From the NCBI RefSeq assembly GCF_009389715.1, contig NC_052395.1, positions 23,795,482-23,859,481 on the forward strand: a stretch of DNA of 64,000 nt, written 5' to 3'. Both the position numbers and the translations under genes were made by a program. Under the pieces are notes generated by a model. The model made no database searches and was not told the origin of the DNA. It saw only the letters and a program-made list of their open reading frames with translations. This DNA comes from Phoenix dactylifera (Eukaryota > Streptophyta > Magnoliopsida > Arecales > Arecaceae). Numbering within the stretch: position 1 is the stretch's first letter; each line of letters opens with the position of its first letter. This document shows positions 51,610 through 64,000 of the stretch, piece after piece.

Positions 51610-52676
51610 TGTAAGACCCATACAGATGCATGTTTAGTCTCACATCGACTATACACTGGGTAGATTTAAGATACTTACATCGGGCCAAGGAACTCAAGTA
51701 ACATATTTCAGCTTTTTTTTTTTTGTTGAGGTCTTGAATTGTTATGAATGATATAATTTCAGATCTGGTTCAGAGCCTATGTGGACTAGAAAACACTACA
51801 GCATGGATCTAATGAGTTGATCATGGGCTAATTGTGGATTTGTAATTGAACTTATGGTACTTATGAATGGATTTAAACTCTTAGCCTGGCCATAATGCCA
51901 AGGCTTAATTGGGGGGAGCATATGAGGATCTGTGCAGGCATGTATTTAGTCCTATATAACTATGCACTGGACAGATCTTGCATACTTATACAAAATCAAG
52001 AAACCTAAATAATGTTTTTTTGACTAACTTGTTTGGATAAAGTTGTAGGTTGTTACAAATGGTATCAGAGCAAATCCAACCCATGACTTATATGGACTGG
52101 AGGACATTGCAACATAGGCTTATTGATTGACCCTGAATCAGTCATAGTATATGTAATTGGATTTGAATTAATTTGGACCTTTAGCTGCTGAGGATACCAG
52201 GGCGTAAATAAAAGGTGTATGTAAGGATCTGTGCGAGTATATGTTTATTCTTATATCTACTATGGACTAGATAGATTTTAAGTACTTATAGCGGACCTAA
52301 GAACTGAAATAGCATCTTCTAGCTAGTTCTTTTTAGTGAGATTTTGTGTTGCTACAAATGGTATCATAGCTGACTCGGCACATGACCCATGTGGATTAGG
52401 AGATACTACAACACAAGTTCGTTGAGCTAACTATGATCCGATCGTAATATTTGTGATCGGATTTATGATACTCATGAATAGATTTGAATGGATTTGAATT
52501 CTTAGCTTGGCAAGGATACTAGAGTTTAAACGGAGAGAGCATATGAAGATTTATACATATATGTATTTAGTTCCATATTGGTTGCACTGGATCAATCTTG
52601 GATACTTATATAAGGCCAAGAAACTTAAATAATATTTTTCTGGTAGCTTTTTTGGATAAAATTCTAGATTATTACA
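51610..52676 (+). mobile_element. TRIM-like array: four short LTRs with three internal segments
   Basis: Related short LTR-like units lie at 51610-about 51745, 51923-52057, 52220-52356 and 52544-52676 (133-137 bp; TG starts, ACA ends, each with a phrase like 'gcatgtatttagtc...catt...actggatagat...tgg atactta'). After two of them comes a primer-binding-site-like TGGTATCAGAGC (52060) or TGGTATCATAGC (52359), and purine-rich tracts precede the next units. No coding capacity. This fits terminal-repeat retrotransposons in miniature in tandem. Confidence 0.65.
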
Positions 52677-52829
52677 TAATGAAAACATAATTTTTTTTTC
52701 AAAAAAATTGCCAGTTGTATTCTTGCGATGAAACAGACCCTTATTATTGTTTACATTTCTTTACTAGGGTAAACACTAGGCAAAAGCTCAACAGAGCTTA
52801 GGAAAGTACTTGGTAAAATAATTCCTCAC

Positions 52830-54120
52830 TTCTATATTGGAGCTTCTCCCAATTTGACATGATTGTTATAGATTATTTTACATGATTGCTGATAAATTGG
52901 CTGGACTAAACCATTGTGCCTCTCCCAATTCAAGTCATAGATGGTGTATATTTGTGGTATGGCTCGTAAGATTTGCTTAACCATCAGAAACCATTGCAAG
53001 AAGCTCATCCTTGGGAACCAGGTCAATCCGATAGCAATCATGTGTCAAAATAAACAATGGTTTAGTCCAGCCAATGTTTTCTTCCGGCGGGGAGCAGACG
53101 ATCCAAATGATCTCTCAACATACCCAATACGTGCTGCAGTGTCGTTCAGAGATCGATCAAAGTTAACCTTCAGCACATCAATGGTAGGGAAGTAACATTA
53201 ATACCACCCATAGTAACTTAGTAAGTGAGTGTCTGTGTCTGTGTGTGTCTGTGTCTGTGTGTGTGTCTGTGTGTGTCTGTGTGTGTCTGTGTGTGTGTCT
53301 GTGTGTGTGTGTGTGTCTGTGTGTGTGTGTGTGCTCTTCTCCTTTGAAACCGCCTCTCAATACTTGCTTGCCAAATAAGCTATCCAACATTAACAATCAT
53401 GGACTTTGTCTCTTTCTTTACCTGTGGCAGAGATAGAAGATTAAACAAGACCAACGAAGGAGGCGGCAAAAATCAAACACGATATATTTTCTAACCTTTC
53501 TAACATTGCCTGGCAAAACTACAAAGTACCAAAAACCTGGTTACAGTCGGACTCGCAGTCCGCACATAGGTCACATGATTGCATACCGGCATTCAGAATC
53601 CCTCTTCTGTTAAGAATAGATTTACAAGGAATTCTAAACCATGCCAATTTCCACCATTTTTTTTTTTTTTACCCTCGCTGTTGTATGTAGCTTCCATATC
53701 CAGGTAAAGGATGAAGCATTGTGCTGATAAGGCAAAGGCAACAGTAGCTTATCTATCTCCTCTACAAGAGCTTTAGCATGCCTGTTCTTCCCCCAATACA
53801 GCTGACCAGACCAGACAGCTTTTTATGAAGGAATCTTACATATATTGTCCATCATTTCAGCAGGAAAGATAGAAGACAATTTGGATTTGTTCCAAGATAT
53901 TTCAGCAGTGATAAGATTAACCACCTTTCGATTTTCTATATCCACTTCCATATTGATGAAGGTAAGCTAAGCATTTAAATTTGAAATCCAAGGGTCATGA
54001 GTTACATTTACCCGAGTACCGGAGGAGACTAACATCCAAATAACTTGATGTTGAATAGAAGCAACATTCAAGCAGATCTTCCTCCATATAAGCATTCCGA
54101 GATCCAGAAAAGTGGTACTT
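52830..54120 (-). pseudogene. L1-type LINE fragment, minus strand (zf-RVT and RNase H-like)
   Basis: Minus-strand reading gives WISNLNA, NLITAEISWNKSKLSSIFP and MMDNICKIPS (about 54000-53800). The zf-RVT part follows as WWKLAWFRIPCKSILNRRGI and CDLCADC (about 53680-53540), then an RNase H-like start DVLKVNFDRSLNDTAARIGY near 53180-53110. This is the usual order at the 3' end of plant L1 elements. A GT-rich microsatellite (53228-53333) sits between the last two. All frames are broken. Confidence 0.7.
53228..53333. repeat. (TGTGTCTG)n / (TG)n microsatellite
   Basis: About 105 bp of TG repeats interspersed with TCTG; both strands appear open only because the repeat has no stops. Confidence 0.97.
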
Positions 54121-54528
54121 GGCACATACCATCTAAACCCATAAAGAGTTAGGCTGAAGTACTAGAGGTCGGACATACTTTTAGCCGCTCTAACCTAGGT
54201 AGAGTGAGAAGCCTTTATCATTTGTGCATCTGCTCCATTGGTTGATTATTTACTCTACCTGTTTTGAAGATGTTGCTACAGGGTAGGTTTATACGCCCTC
54301 TTTTTCTGTATAATTGCCTTGAAGTATAAGGTTTCGAATAAATTAGTAAACATTATCTCAATGGAAATCTGATATTAGGTTATCTTATTAAAAAATGGAA
54401 AGACATAAGACATATGTTGATGCGCTAATGTTTCAAAGGACCCGAGGGATACTACATGTATTACATCCACAATATTCAGACTTCAGGTTGTTCAAAATAC
54501 TCATCCACAACCTTCTTCTTACCTATAT

Positions 54529-57487
<2,959 letters not shown>

Positions 57488-57492
57488 GCAGT

Positions 57493-58985
57493 TGAGGATG
57501 ATAGTGTTATTTTGATGATTAACAAGCAATAATCGAGAGTATGTTATAAGTTAATTCGATACTTCATTTATAAGTCTGTTACTCTCAGTATATTTGTATA
57601 ACAAGTTAAAGATGCATTTCATTGTTTACTTGGATGAATCTAATCTTGAGTTGCAGCAAAGTGTGGATTGAGTCGACCCCAAGGTTGATTGGGTCGACCC
57701 CGGCACATCAAGAAAGCATCTGGCACACTTCTGCAAAAATGGCACAGAATGAACAGTAAGTTGGGTCGACCCAAGGAAAGCATGAGTCGACCCCAAACTT
57801 CAAGCTTCTCAACAACTCAGAAAATGGTTCTCTGGAAATACTGAGAGGGTCGACCCAAGATGAAGTTGAGTCGACCCAAGCTTGAGTCGACCCAAACCCT
57901 GAGAGGGTCGACCCAAAGGCAAGACAGAACAGATGACAGAAAAGATTCTCTAGAAACCCTGAGAGGGTCGACCCAAGAAGAAGTTGAGTCGACCCAACTG
58001 AACCTTGAGTCGACCCAAAGAAATGTTGGGTCGACCCAAGTGAAGGAAGGCTGAATTGCAAGTTTCTGTGGTTCTGAGAGGGTCGACCCAAGGAAAGGTT
58101 GAGTCGAGCCAAGTGAAAGTTGGGTCGACCCAAGGACAGGTTGAGCCGACCCAAACACGGGCAGAAGCATAACGGCTAGTTCTGCAGAAGTACTTTTTGT
58201 CCTTCCAACAGTGAGTAACGGCTAGTTTTTGAATTCTAACCATTGGGGCTTGTCCAATGGATGAAGGAAACTATTTAAAGTGGCACTATTCATCAGAGAG
58301 AACATCCTTTTGCAAGAATATCAAAGAGTACACAAGAAAGACAAATGCCCTAATCTTCTTCATCCAAGTGCTTCATTCAAGAGTCAAAAAAATGGTTGAG
58401 CAGATTCCAAAAGTCATTAAGAGCTCCATCCACCCTTGAAGAGTGAAGCATCCTTGACAAAGAAGAGAGAAGTCACATCAAGCGATAACTATTCTCTAAA
58501 CTCTTCTTTGTAGATTATATTGTTATATTTGCCTCATCTAGGAGCTTAAATCTTCTTACTTTGGTTATTAAACTCCTTGTAAAGGTTAGTTGGTAAGCCC
58601 GCAAAACCAACGGAATAGGTTGATTGGTGAACCCGTAAAACCAATTGTAAAGGTTCGTTGGTGAGCCCGGAAAACCAACATAGGTTCGTTGGTGAGCCCG
58701 TAAAACCAACATAGGTTTTTGGTGATCCGGAAAACCAAAGTGTAAAGATTTTTGGATTGTGAACCCGAAAGACAATCCAACTGTAATCCGCGGGATTATA
58801 GTGAATTCCCAAGGGTCGCTTGGGGAGTGGACGTAGGTGCTAAGGAGAGCACCGAACCACTATACTTCTTGTTGTTTGTATTGTGATTTGTTTAATTCCA
58901 CTAACTCATCATTTAACATAAGTAAGATAGTTAAAATTAAGAGAAACCAATTCACCCCCCTCTTGGCTTGTCACCTTAGGCAACA
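57493..58985 (+). mobile_element. 5' LTR of element 3
   Basis: About 1.49 kb. It holds the GTCGAC array (57670-58155), then six constant-loop hairpins at 58589-58611, 58623-58645, 58657-58679, 58688-58710, 58718-58739 and 58752-58780 (the last with a 9-bp stem TTGGATTGT/ACAATCCAA). The shared end 'gggattatagtgaattccc...cgaaccactata...cccccc' follows. Long open frames across the array (for example 57708-58154 minus) are repeat-encoded and not genes. Confidence 0.8.
57670..58155. repeat. GTCGAC-centred array (GGGTCGACCC / GAGTCGACCC)
   Basis: About 16 units; about half are perfect palindromes GGGTCGACCCA-type, the rest have GAG on the left arm, often alternating in pairs. Another array starts at 63991 (GGGTCGACCCA) about 190 bases after the pol end and continues past the window. 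Confidence 0.9.
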
Positions 58986-58987
58986 AG

Positions 58988-58999
58988 TGGTATCAGAGC
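58988..58999 (+). other. Primer-binding site of element 3
   Basis: TGGTATCAGAGC two bases after the LTR end, complementary to initiator tRNA-Met. Confidence 0.95.
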
Positions 59000-59048
59000 A
59001 AGGTGCTCCAATAGTACTTATTGATATCACAATCAAGAGTTAAAGATC

Positions 59049-60715
59049 ATGACAACCCAAGTGGGATGTTCTATGAGTGAGGGACAATCCACAAATAGAC
59101 CTCCTCTATTTAATGGCACAAACTACACATACTGAAAAGCTAGGATGAGGATATTCATTCAAGCTTTAGACTATGAATTATGGTACATTATTACTAGAGG
59201 ACCTCACACACCCACACTAATATAGAGGGCACTATCATACCCAAACCAGAAATGGATTGGAATGAAAGTGATAGAAGATTAGCACAGTTAAATGCAAAAG
59301 CAATTAATGTACTTTACTGTTCATTAGATGTAAGTGAATTTAATAGAATATCTACTTGCATCTCTGCAAAAGAAATTTGGGACAAACTTGAGGTCACTCA
59401 TGAAGGGACTAATCAAGTTAAGAGTCAAAAATAAACATATTAGTACACAAGTATGAATTGTTTAAAATGGAATCCACTGAGTCCATAACTGATATGTTTA
59501 CTCGTTTTACTGAAATTATAAATGGGCTTAAGAGTTTAGAAAGTCTTATACTAACTCTGAATTGGTGCGAAAAATTCTCAGGTCTCTACCAAGAGTTTGG
59601 AGGCCAAGGTAACTGCAATTCAGGAAGCTAGGACCTCAACACACTGCAATTAGAGGAACTTCTAGGATCACTCATGACCCATGAGTTGACCATGAGGGCA
59701 AAATTCAGAAGATGAGGGTCAAGAGAAGAAAGCCCATTGCCCTAAAGTCTACCACCCCTAAACAACAAACTGAGTCGGAAGATTCAGATGATGATGATGA
59801 ATTGGATGAAGAAGGAATGGCTATGTTGGAAGAAAATTCAGAAAGTTTATGAGAGGTAAGAATAGATTTCATAAAAAGAAATCCTTCTTCAAAGGTAGCT
59901 CAAGCAAGAAAAGGGTAAGGACAAAGAAAAGGAAAAAGAAACTCCTATTTGTTATGAGTGTAACAAACCGGGCATTATAAATAGATTGCCCAGAATTGAA
60001 ATGGATGGCAAGAAAAACTGAAAAAGAAGAACTTCATGGCTGAATGGAGTGAAAGTGAGGAGTCAAGTTCAGAAGAGGAAGATCATCAAGAGACGGCCCA
60101 AATGTGTCATATGGCCAATGACGATGAGGTAAGATTCTGAACTTGAATGTGATTTTACTGTTGATGAATTACATGATGCATTTTAGAACTCATGGAAGAA
60201 CATAAAAAACTAATCAATAAAATAAAGTTCTAAAAGAAGAAAATCAATCTCTTATCAAAGACAAGTTAAAACTATCTCATAACTATGAAACATTAAGTAG
60301 GAAACTCACAAATGAAACCAAGAATCTAATTGCTGAAAATGTCAAGTTAAAAGAAGATGCTGAAAAATATAAATCCTTAGTAGATAAGTTTACACTTAGT
60401 TCAACCAAATTAAATATGATTCTTGATAGTCAAAAAGCTGTATATGATAAGGCTGGATTAGGTATAAAACAAATAGGAAACAAAAATACTTAAAGAACAT
60501 TTTTGTTAAAGCTAAAATGAAAATATTACTTGTCATTGCTGCAATAAATCAGGACATAAAGCATATGAATGTAACTATAGAAAGTCCAGTCAAAACAAAT
60601 TGAGTAATAATCATAAGATCAAATTCAAGAAAGTTTGGTTCCAAAAGGAACATCAAGTACTAACCCTAAAGGACCCAACATAGTTTGGGTACCTAAAGCT
60701 CTTTCTTGATCTTTA
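59049..60715 (+). pseudogene. gag: Copia gag of element 3, broken
   Basis: It begins MTTQVGCSMSEGQSTNRPPL at 59049 and follows the same UBN2-type layout as element 1 (MRIFIQALDYELWYII, AKEIWDKLEVTHEGTNQVK). A TGA near 59133 replaces the expected Trp codon of NYTYW. Later frames shift repeatedly. A first zinc knuckle (CYECNKPG-) is broken by a one-base loss near 59975, while the second, CHCCNKSGHKAYEC (about 60535-60577), still has its C-X2-C-X4-H-X4-C ligands. An acidic stretch and a Lys-rich coiled coil lie between them. It encodes no full gag. Confidence 0.8.
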
Positions 60716-63700
60716 TTGCAGGGGTGTCTTGCAGCTAATAAAGAGGAAAAACGATGGTATCTAGATAGCGGCTGTTCAAGACACATGACCGGTGACGTAG
60801 ACCAATTTGTCACCTTGGAATCTAAGAAGGGTGGAGTAGTAACTATGGAGACAATGGTAAAGGGTATATCATTGGAAAGGGATAAAATTTTCATTACTCC
60901 ATCTATTTTTATAGAAAATGTCTTATTAGTTAAGGGTTTGAAACATAACCTACTTAGCATAAGTCAATTTTGTGATAAAGGATTTAAAGTCACATTTGAA
61001 GCATCAGTATGCATAATCACAAATCCTAAAGTAATAGCATTGTACTTGTAGGACAAAGGCAAAGAAATATTTACATGGTAGATCTACATGATTTAGGCAA
61101 GAAAAATGGATTATGCTTAATTACTAATGAAGAAAAAAAAATGAAACAAGTTGGCTTTGGCATCGTAGACTAGGACATGCTAGTATGGAATTAATATCAA
61201 AACTAGTCAATAAGGAATTAATAAAAGATGTGCCAAAAGTTGATTTTTGAAAAGGACAAAATTGTGGACCATGCTCATTGGGAAAACAAACTAAATCATC
61301 CTTCAAATTAAAGAATATAGTATCAACAACTAGGCCTTTTGAACTCATACACATGGATCTATTTGGACCCACTAAAACTGCGAGTCTAGGAGGGAAGAAG
61401 TATGGACTAGTTATTGTAGATGATTTTCAAGATATACATGGGTTTCATTTTTGGCACATAAGAATGAAGCATTTTCAGAATTCTTGAAACTTTATAATAA
61501 TATCACAAATGAAAAGAAGCTCACCTTAGTAGCAATTCGAAGTGATCATGGTACTGAATTTGAAAATCAACACTTTGAAGAATTTTGTAATAAAAATGGT
61601 ATTTCACATCAATTTCAGCACCTAGAACGCCTCAACAAAATGGGGTTGTTGAAAGAAAAAACAGGACATTGGCAGAAATGGCACGCACGATGTTTGTGTG
61701 AGTCAAATCTTCCAAAGTACTTTTGGGCTGAAGTTATAAGCACGCTTGTCATATTCTAAATCGAGTTTTAATACGACCAATAACCAAGAAAACTCCTTAT
61801 GAACTTTGGAAGAATAAGAAACCAACTGCTAAATATTTAGAGTATTTGGATGTAGATGTTTCATTTAAACATGGCAAGGAGGATCTAAGTAAATTTGATG
61901 CCAAGTCAGATGAAGGTATCTTCTTAGGATACTCCACATCTAGCAGGGCATAAGAGTATTCAATAAAAGAACTCTGTAGTCGAAGAGTCAGTTAATATCA
62001 TATTTGATGAGTCTGATAGTGAGTCTGCTAGGAAAGAAAATATTCTTGATGATGATACAGGAATTATTAACTTTGAAAAGTTGAATATTGATGACGTGCC
62101 AATTCAAGATAAGGAGATGATTGCGTGCCACACAATCTCAAAACTTGCCAAAGGAATGGAGGTATGCATCTGGACACCCTAAAGACTTAATCATTGGTGA
62201 TCCATCTCAAGGGGTAAGAACTGATCCTCTCTCAGAAATTTAAATGATTATCTTGCTTTTGTTTCACATTAGAACCTAAGACTTATGAAGAAGCTGAAAA
62301 AGATACTAATTGGATAAATGCCATGCAAGAAGAATTAAATCAATTCAAAAGAAGTAATGTATGGACATTAACTGAAAGACCAAAGCATAACTCTGTAATT
62401 GGAACAAAATGGATCTTTAGAAATAAATTAGATGAAAATGGGTTAGTTTATAAGAAATAAAGCTAGACTTGTAGCTAAGGGATACAATCAAGAAGAAGGG
62501 ATAGATTTTGATGAAACATTTGCTCCTGTAGCTAGATTAGAGGCTATTAGATTACTTCTAGCATTTGCATGTTTCATGGATTTCAAATTGTATCAAATGG
62601 ATGTAAAAAGTGCATTCTTAAATGGTTTTATAGAGGAAGAAGTATATGTAGAGCAACCTCCTGGTTTTGAGAATCATGAATTGCCAAATCATGTGTTTAG
62701 ATTACATAAGGCATTATATGGATTGAAGCAAGCACCTAGGGCTTGGTATGATCGATTAAGCAAATTTCTGCTTAATAATGACTTTAGTAGAGGAAATGTA
62801 GATAAAACACTGTTTTCCAAAAGAAAAGGACAAAATCTATTAGTGGTACAAATATATGTAGATGACATAATCTTTGGTGCCACAAATGATACTCTTTGCA
62901 AAGAATTTGCTGATCTAAATGCATGGAGAATTCGAAATGAGTTTGATGGGAGAACTAAGTTTCTTTCTAGGATTACAAATCAAACAAACTAAAAAAGGTA
63001 TTTTCATTCATCAAACTAAGTATAAAAGGAATACTAAAGAAGTTTGGGAATGAAAATCATAAGGGAGTAGACACTCCAATGAATCTACTAGTAAGCTAGA
63101 CAAAGATGAAAAAGGAAAGAGTATTGATATTAAGCTTTATAGAGGACTAATTGGATCCTTGCTCTACCTTACTGCTAGTAGACCAGACATCGTATTTAGT
63201 GTAGGAATATGTGCTAGATACCAATCAGATCCTAAGGAGTCACATTTAAGTGCTGTTAAAAGAATCCTTAGATATTTAAGAGGAACTACGAATATAGGAT
63301 TATGGTACTCAAGAGACTCCTGTCTAGATTTGCTTGCATACTCAGATGCTGATTTTGCTGGATGCAAATTAGATAGGAAGAGCACTAGTGGAACATGTCA
63401 TTCTTAGGAAACAACTTAGTATCATGGTTTAGCAAAAAGCAGAATTCAGTGGCATTGTCAACAGCTGAAGCTGAATATATAGCTGCTGGCAGTTGTTGGT
63501 GCTCAAGTACTATGGCTTAAGCAACAACTAGAGGACTATGGAGTTAAGCTAGATAATATTCCTATTAAGTGTGATAATACTAGTGCCATCAACCTTACTA
63601 AAAATCCGGTTCAGCATTCTAAAGCCAAACACATAGAAATAAGATATCATTTTATTAGGATCATGTGCAAAATGGAACATATGTATTGAGCATATATGCA

Positions 63701-63798
63701 CTGAAAAATAATTAGCCGACATATTCACAAAACCCTTGAGTGAAGATAGATTCTGCACGCTAAGGAGGGAATTAGGCATATATGATCCTTTCTATTGA
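60716..63798 (+). pseudogene. pol: Copia pol of element 3, broken
   Basis: Protease YLDSGCSRHMTGDVDQFVTL (60755) keeps its D-S-G. Integrase pieces are WHRRLGHAS, HMDLFGPTKTASLGG, RSDHGTEFENQHFEEF and RLNKMGLLKEKT (shifted from the usual VxER reading). RT shows [55 protein letters not shown] and [12 protein letters not shown]. RNase H has YSDADFAGCKLDRKSTSGT, a broken STAEAEYIAAG, and ends GIYDPFY at 63798. At least eight frameshifts separate these pieces, mostly single-base losses; some could be sequencing errors in a repeat. Domain order is that of Copia and the closest relative in the window is element 1. Confidence 0.85.
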
Positions 63799-63990
63799 AG
63801 AGATATAAAAGGGAGCAAGCAGTCTCATGATACATTCCTCCATTTCTAAAAACTCATGAAACATGGTCAAAATTGTCATATATAGATTCCTTACTCATGT
63901 ATCATTGTCCCGGATAGAATTTGTAAGGATTGAAGCAAGGAAAAATTTTTAGAAGCAAAAAGGAAGAGAAAGAAAAAAATTCTGAACTTG

Positions 63991-64000
63991 GGTCGACCCA
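63991..64000. repeat. Start of a second GTCGAC array after pol of element 3
   Basis: The window ends in GGGTCGACCCA, the unit of the LTR array, placed downstream of pol as in element 1 (1911-2017). Confidence 0.6.

Larger units (their letters stand above)
57493..64000 (+). mobile_element. SIRE-like Copia element 3, plus strand, degenerate, runs off the window
   Basis: The LTR is about 57493-58985 (starts TGAGGATGATAG, ends GGCAACA). The primer-binding site is at 58988-58999, followed by broken gag, protease, integrase, RT and RNase H to 63798. It is the same family type as element 1 but with a GGGTCGACCC rather than GAGTCGACTC array. It is inserted in intron 1 of CRK copy C; GCAGT (57488-57492) is the predicted target duplication. 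Third ORF and 3' LTR lie outside. Confidence 0.85.

Noticed and set aside
53178..53436. His/Thr-rich and Val/Cys-rich ORFs
   Set aside because: Translations of the TG microsatellite.
57708..58170. Long minus-strand ORFs rich in LGRPN/LGSTQ-like repeats
   Set aside because: They are translations of the GTCGAC array and differ in every frame; the repeat lacks stops by composition.

Overview
This is a transposon-rich stretch of a plant nuclear genome. The evidence is spliced genes with GT-AG introns, cysteine-rich receptor-like kinases (CRKs, a plant-only family), plant Copia lineages (SIRE/Maximus-like and Angela/BARE-like), L1-type LINE fragments carrying an RNase H-like domain, and hAT, PIF/Harbinger, Mutator-like and CACTA remnants. 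The very GC-rich first exon of the best CRK gene beside AT-rich introns, together with the Angela-type element, suggests a monocot. I cannot name the species.

Layout. (1) 1-21.5 kb is a retrotransposon nest. A SIRE-like Copia element lies on the minus strand (gag, pol and a third ORF, all broken). A second SIRE-type LTR in the opposite orientation interrupts its third ORF at 1027/1028. Its 5' LTR is split by a complete 10.2-kb Angela-like element (8229-18429) with 2,333-bp LTRs, a 5-bp target duplication and one uninterrupted 1,321-codon gag-pol ORF. Older Angela-like pieces and a truncated Copia gag with its LTR follow to 21.5 kb. (2) 22.5-57.5 kb is a decaying CRK cluster, every copy on the minus strand: copy A (27318-32503, seven exons, nearly complete but with two compensating frameshifts), copy B (38187-44510, many frameshifts), an ectodomain-only remnant D (46604-47870, split by a MITE) and copy C (54529-57487, kinase half only). 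An unrecognised segment at 23.5-25.3 kb is duplicated at 33.4-37.3 kb, each time just before the 3' end of a CRK, so the unit 'segment plus CRK' was duplicated in tandem. Harbinger, hAT, MULE-like, LINE and Copia insertions punctuate the cluster, and a TRIM-like array of four LTRs sits at 51.6-52.7 kb. (3) 57493-64000 is another degenerate SIRE-like element, on the plus strand, inserted in intron 1 of CRK C; it runs off the window.

The least expected signal is in the LTRs and leaders. Three Copia families each carry arrays of short inverted repeats: stems with matched changes around a constant loop, GTCGAC-centred palindromes, and TCCTAAT/ATTAGGA hairpins. The sequence of the units differs between families while pairing is largely kept, which looks like selection on structure or on a palindromic binding site. 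All statements come from reading the sequence by eye; no database search, folding or alignment program was run.
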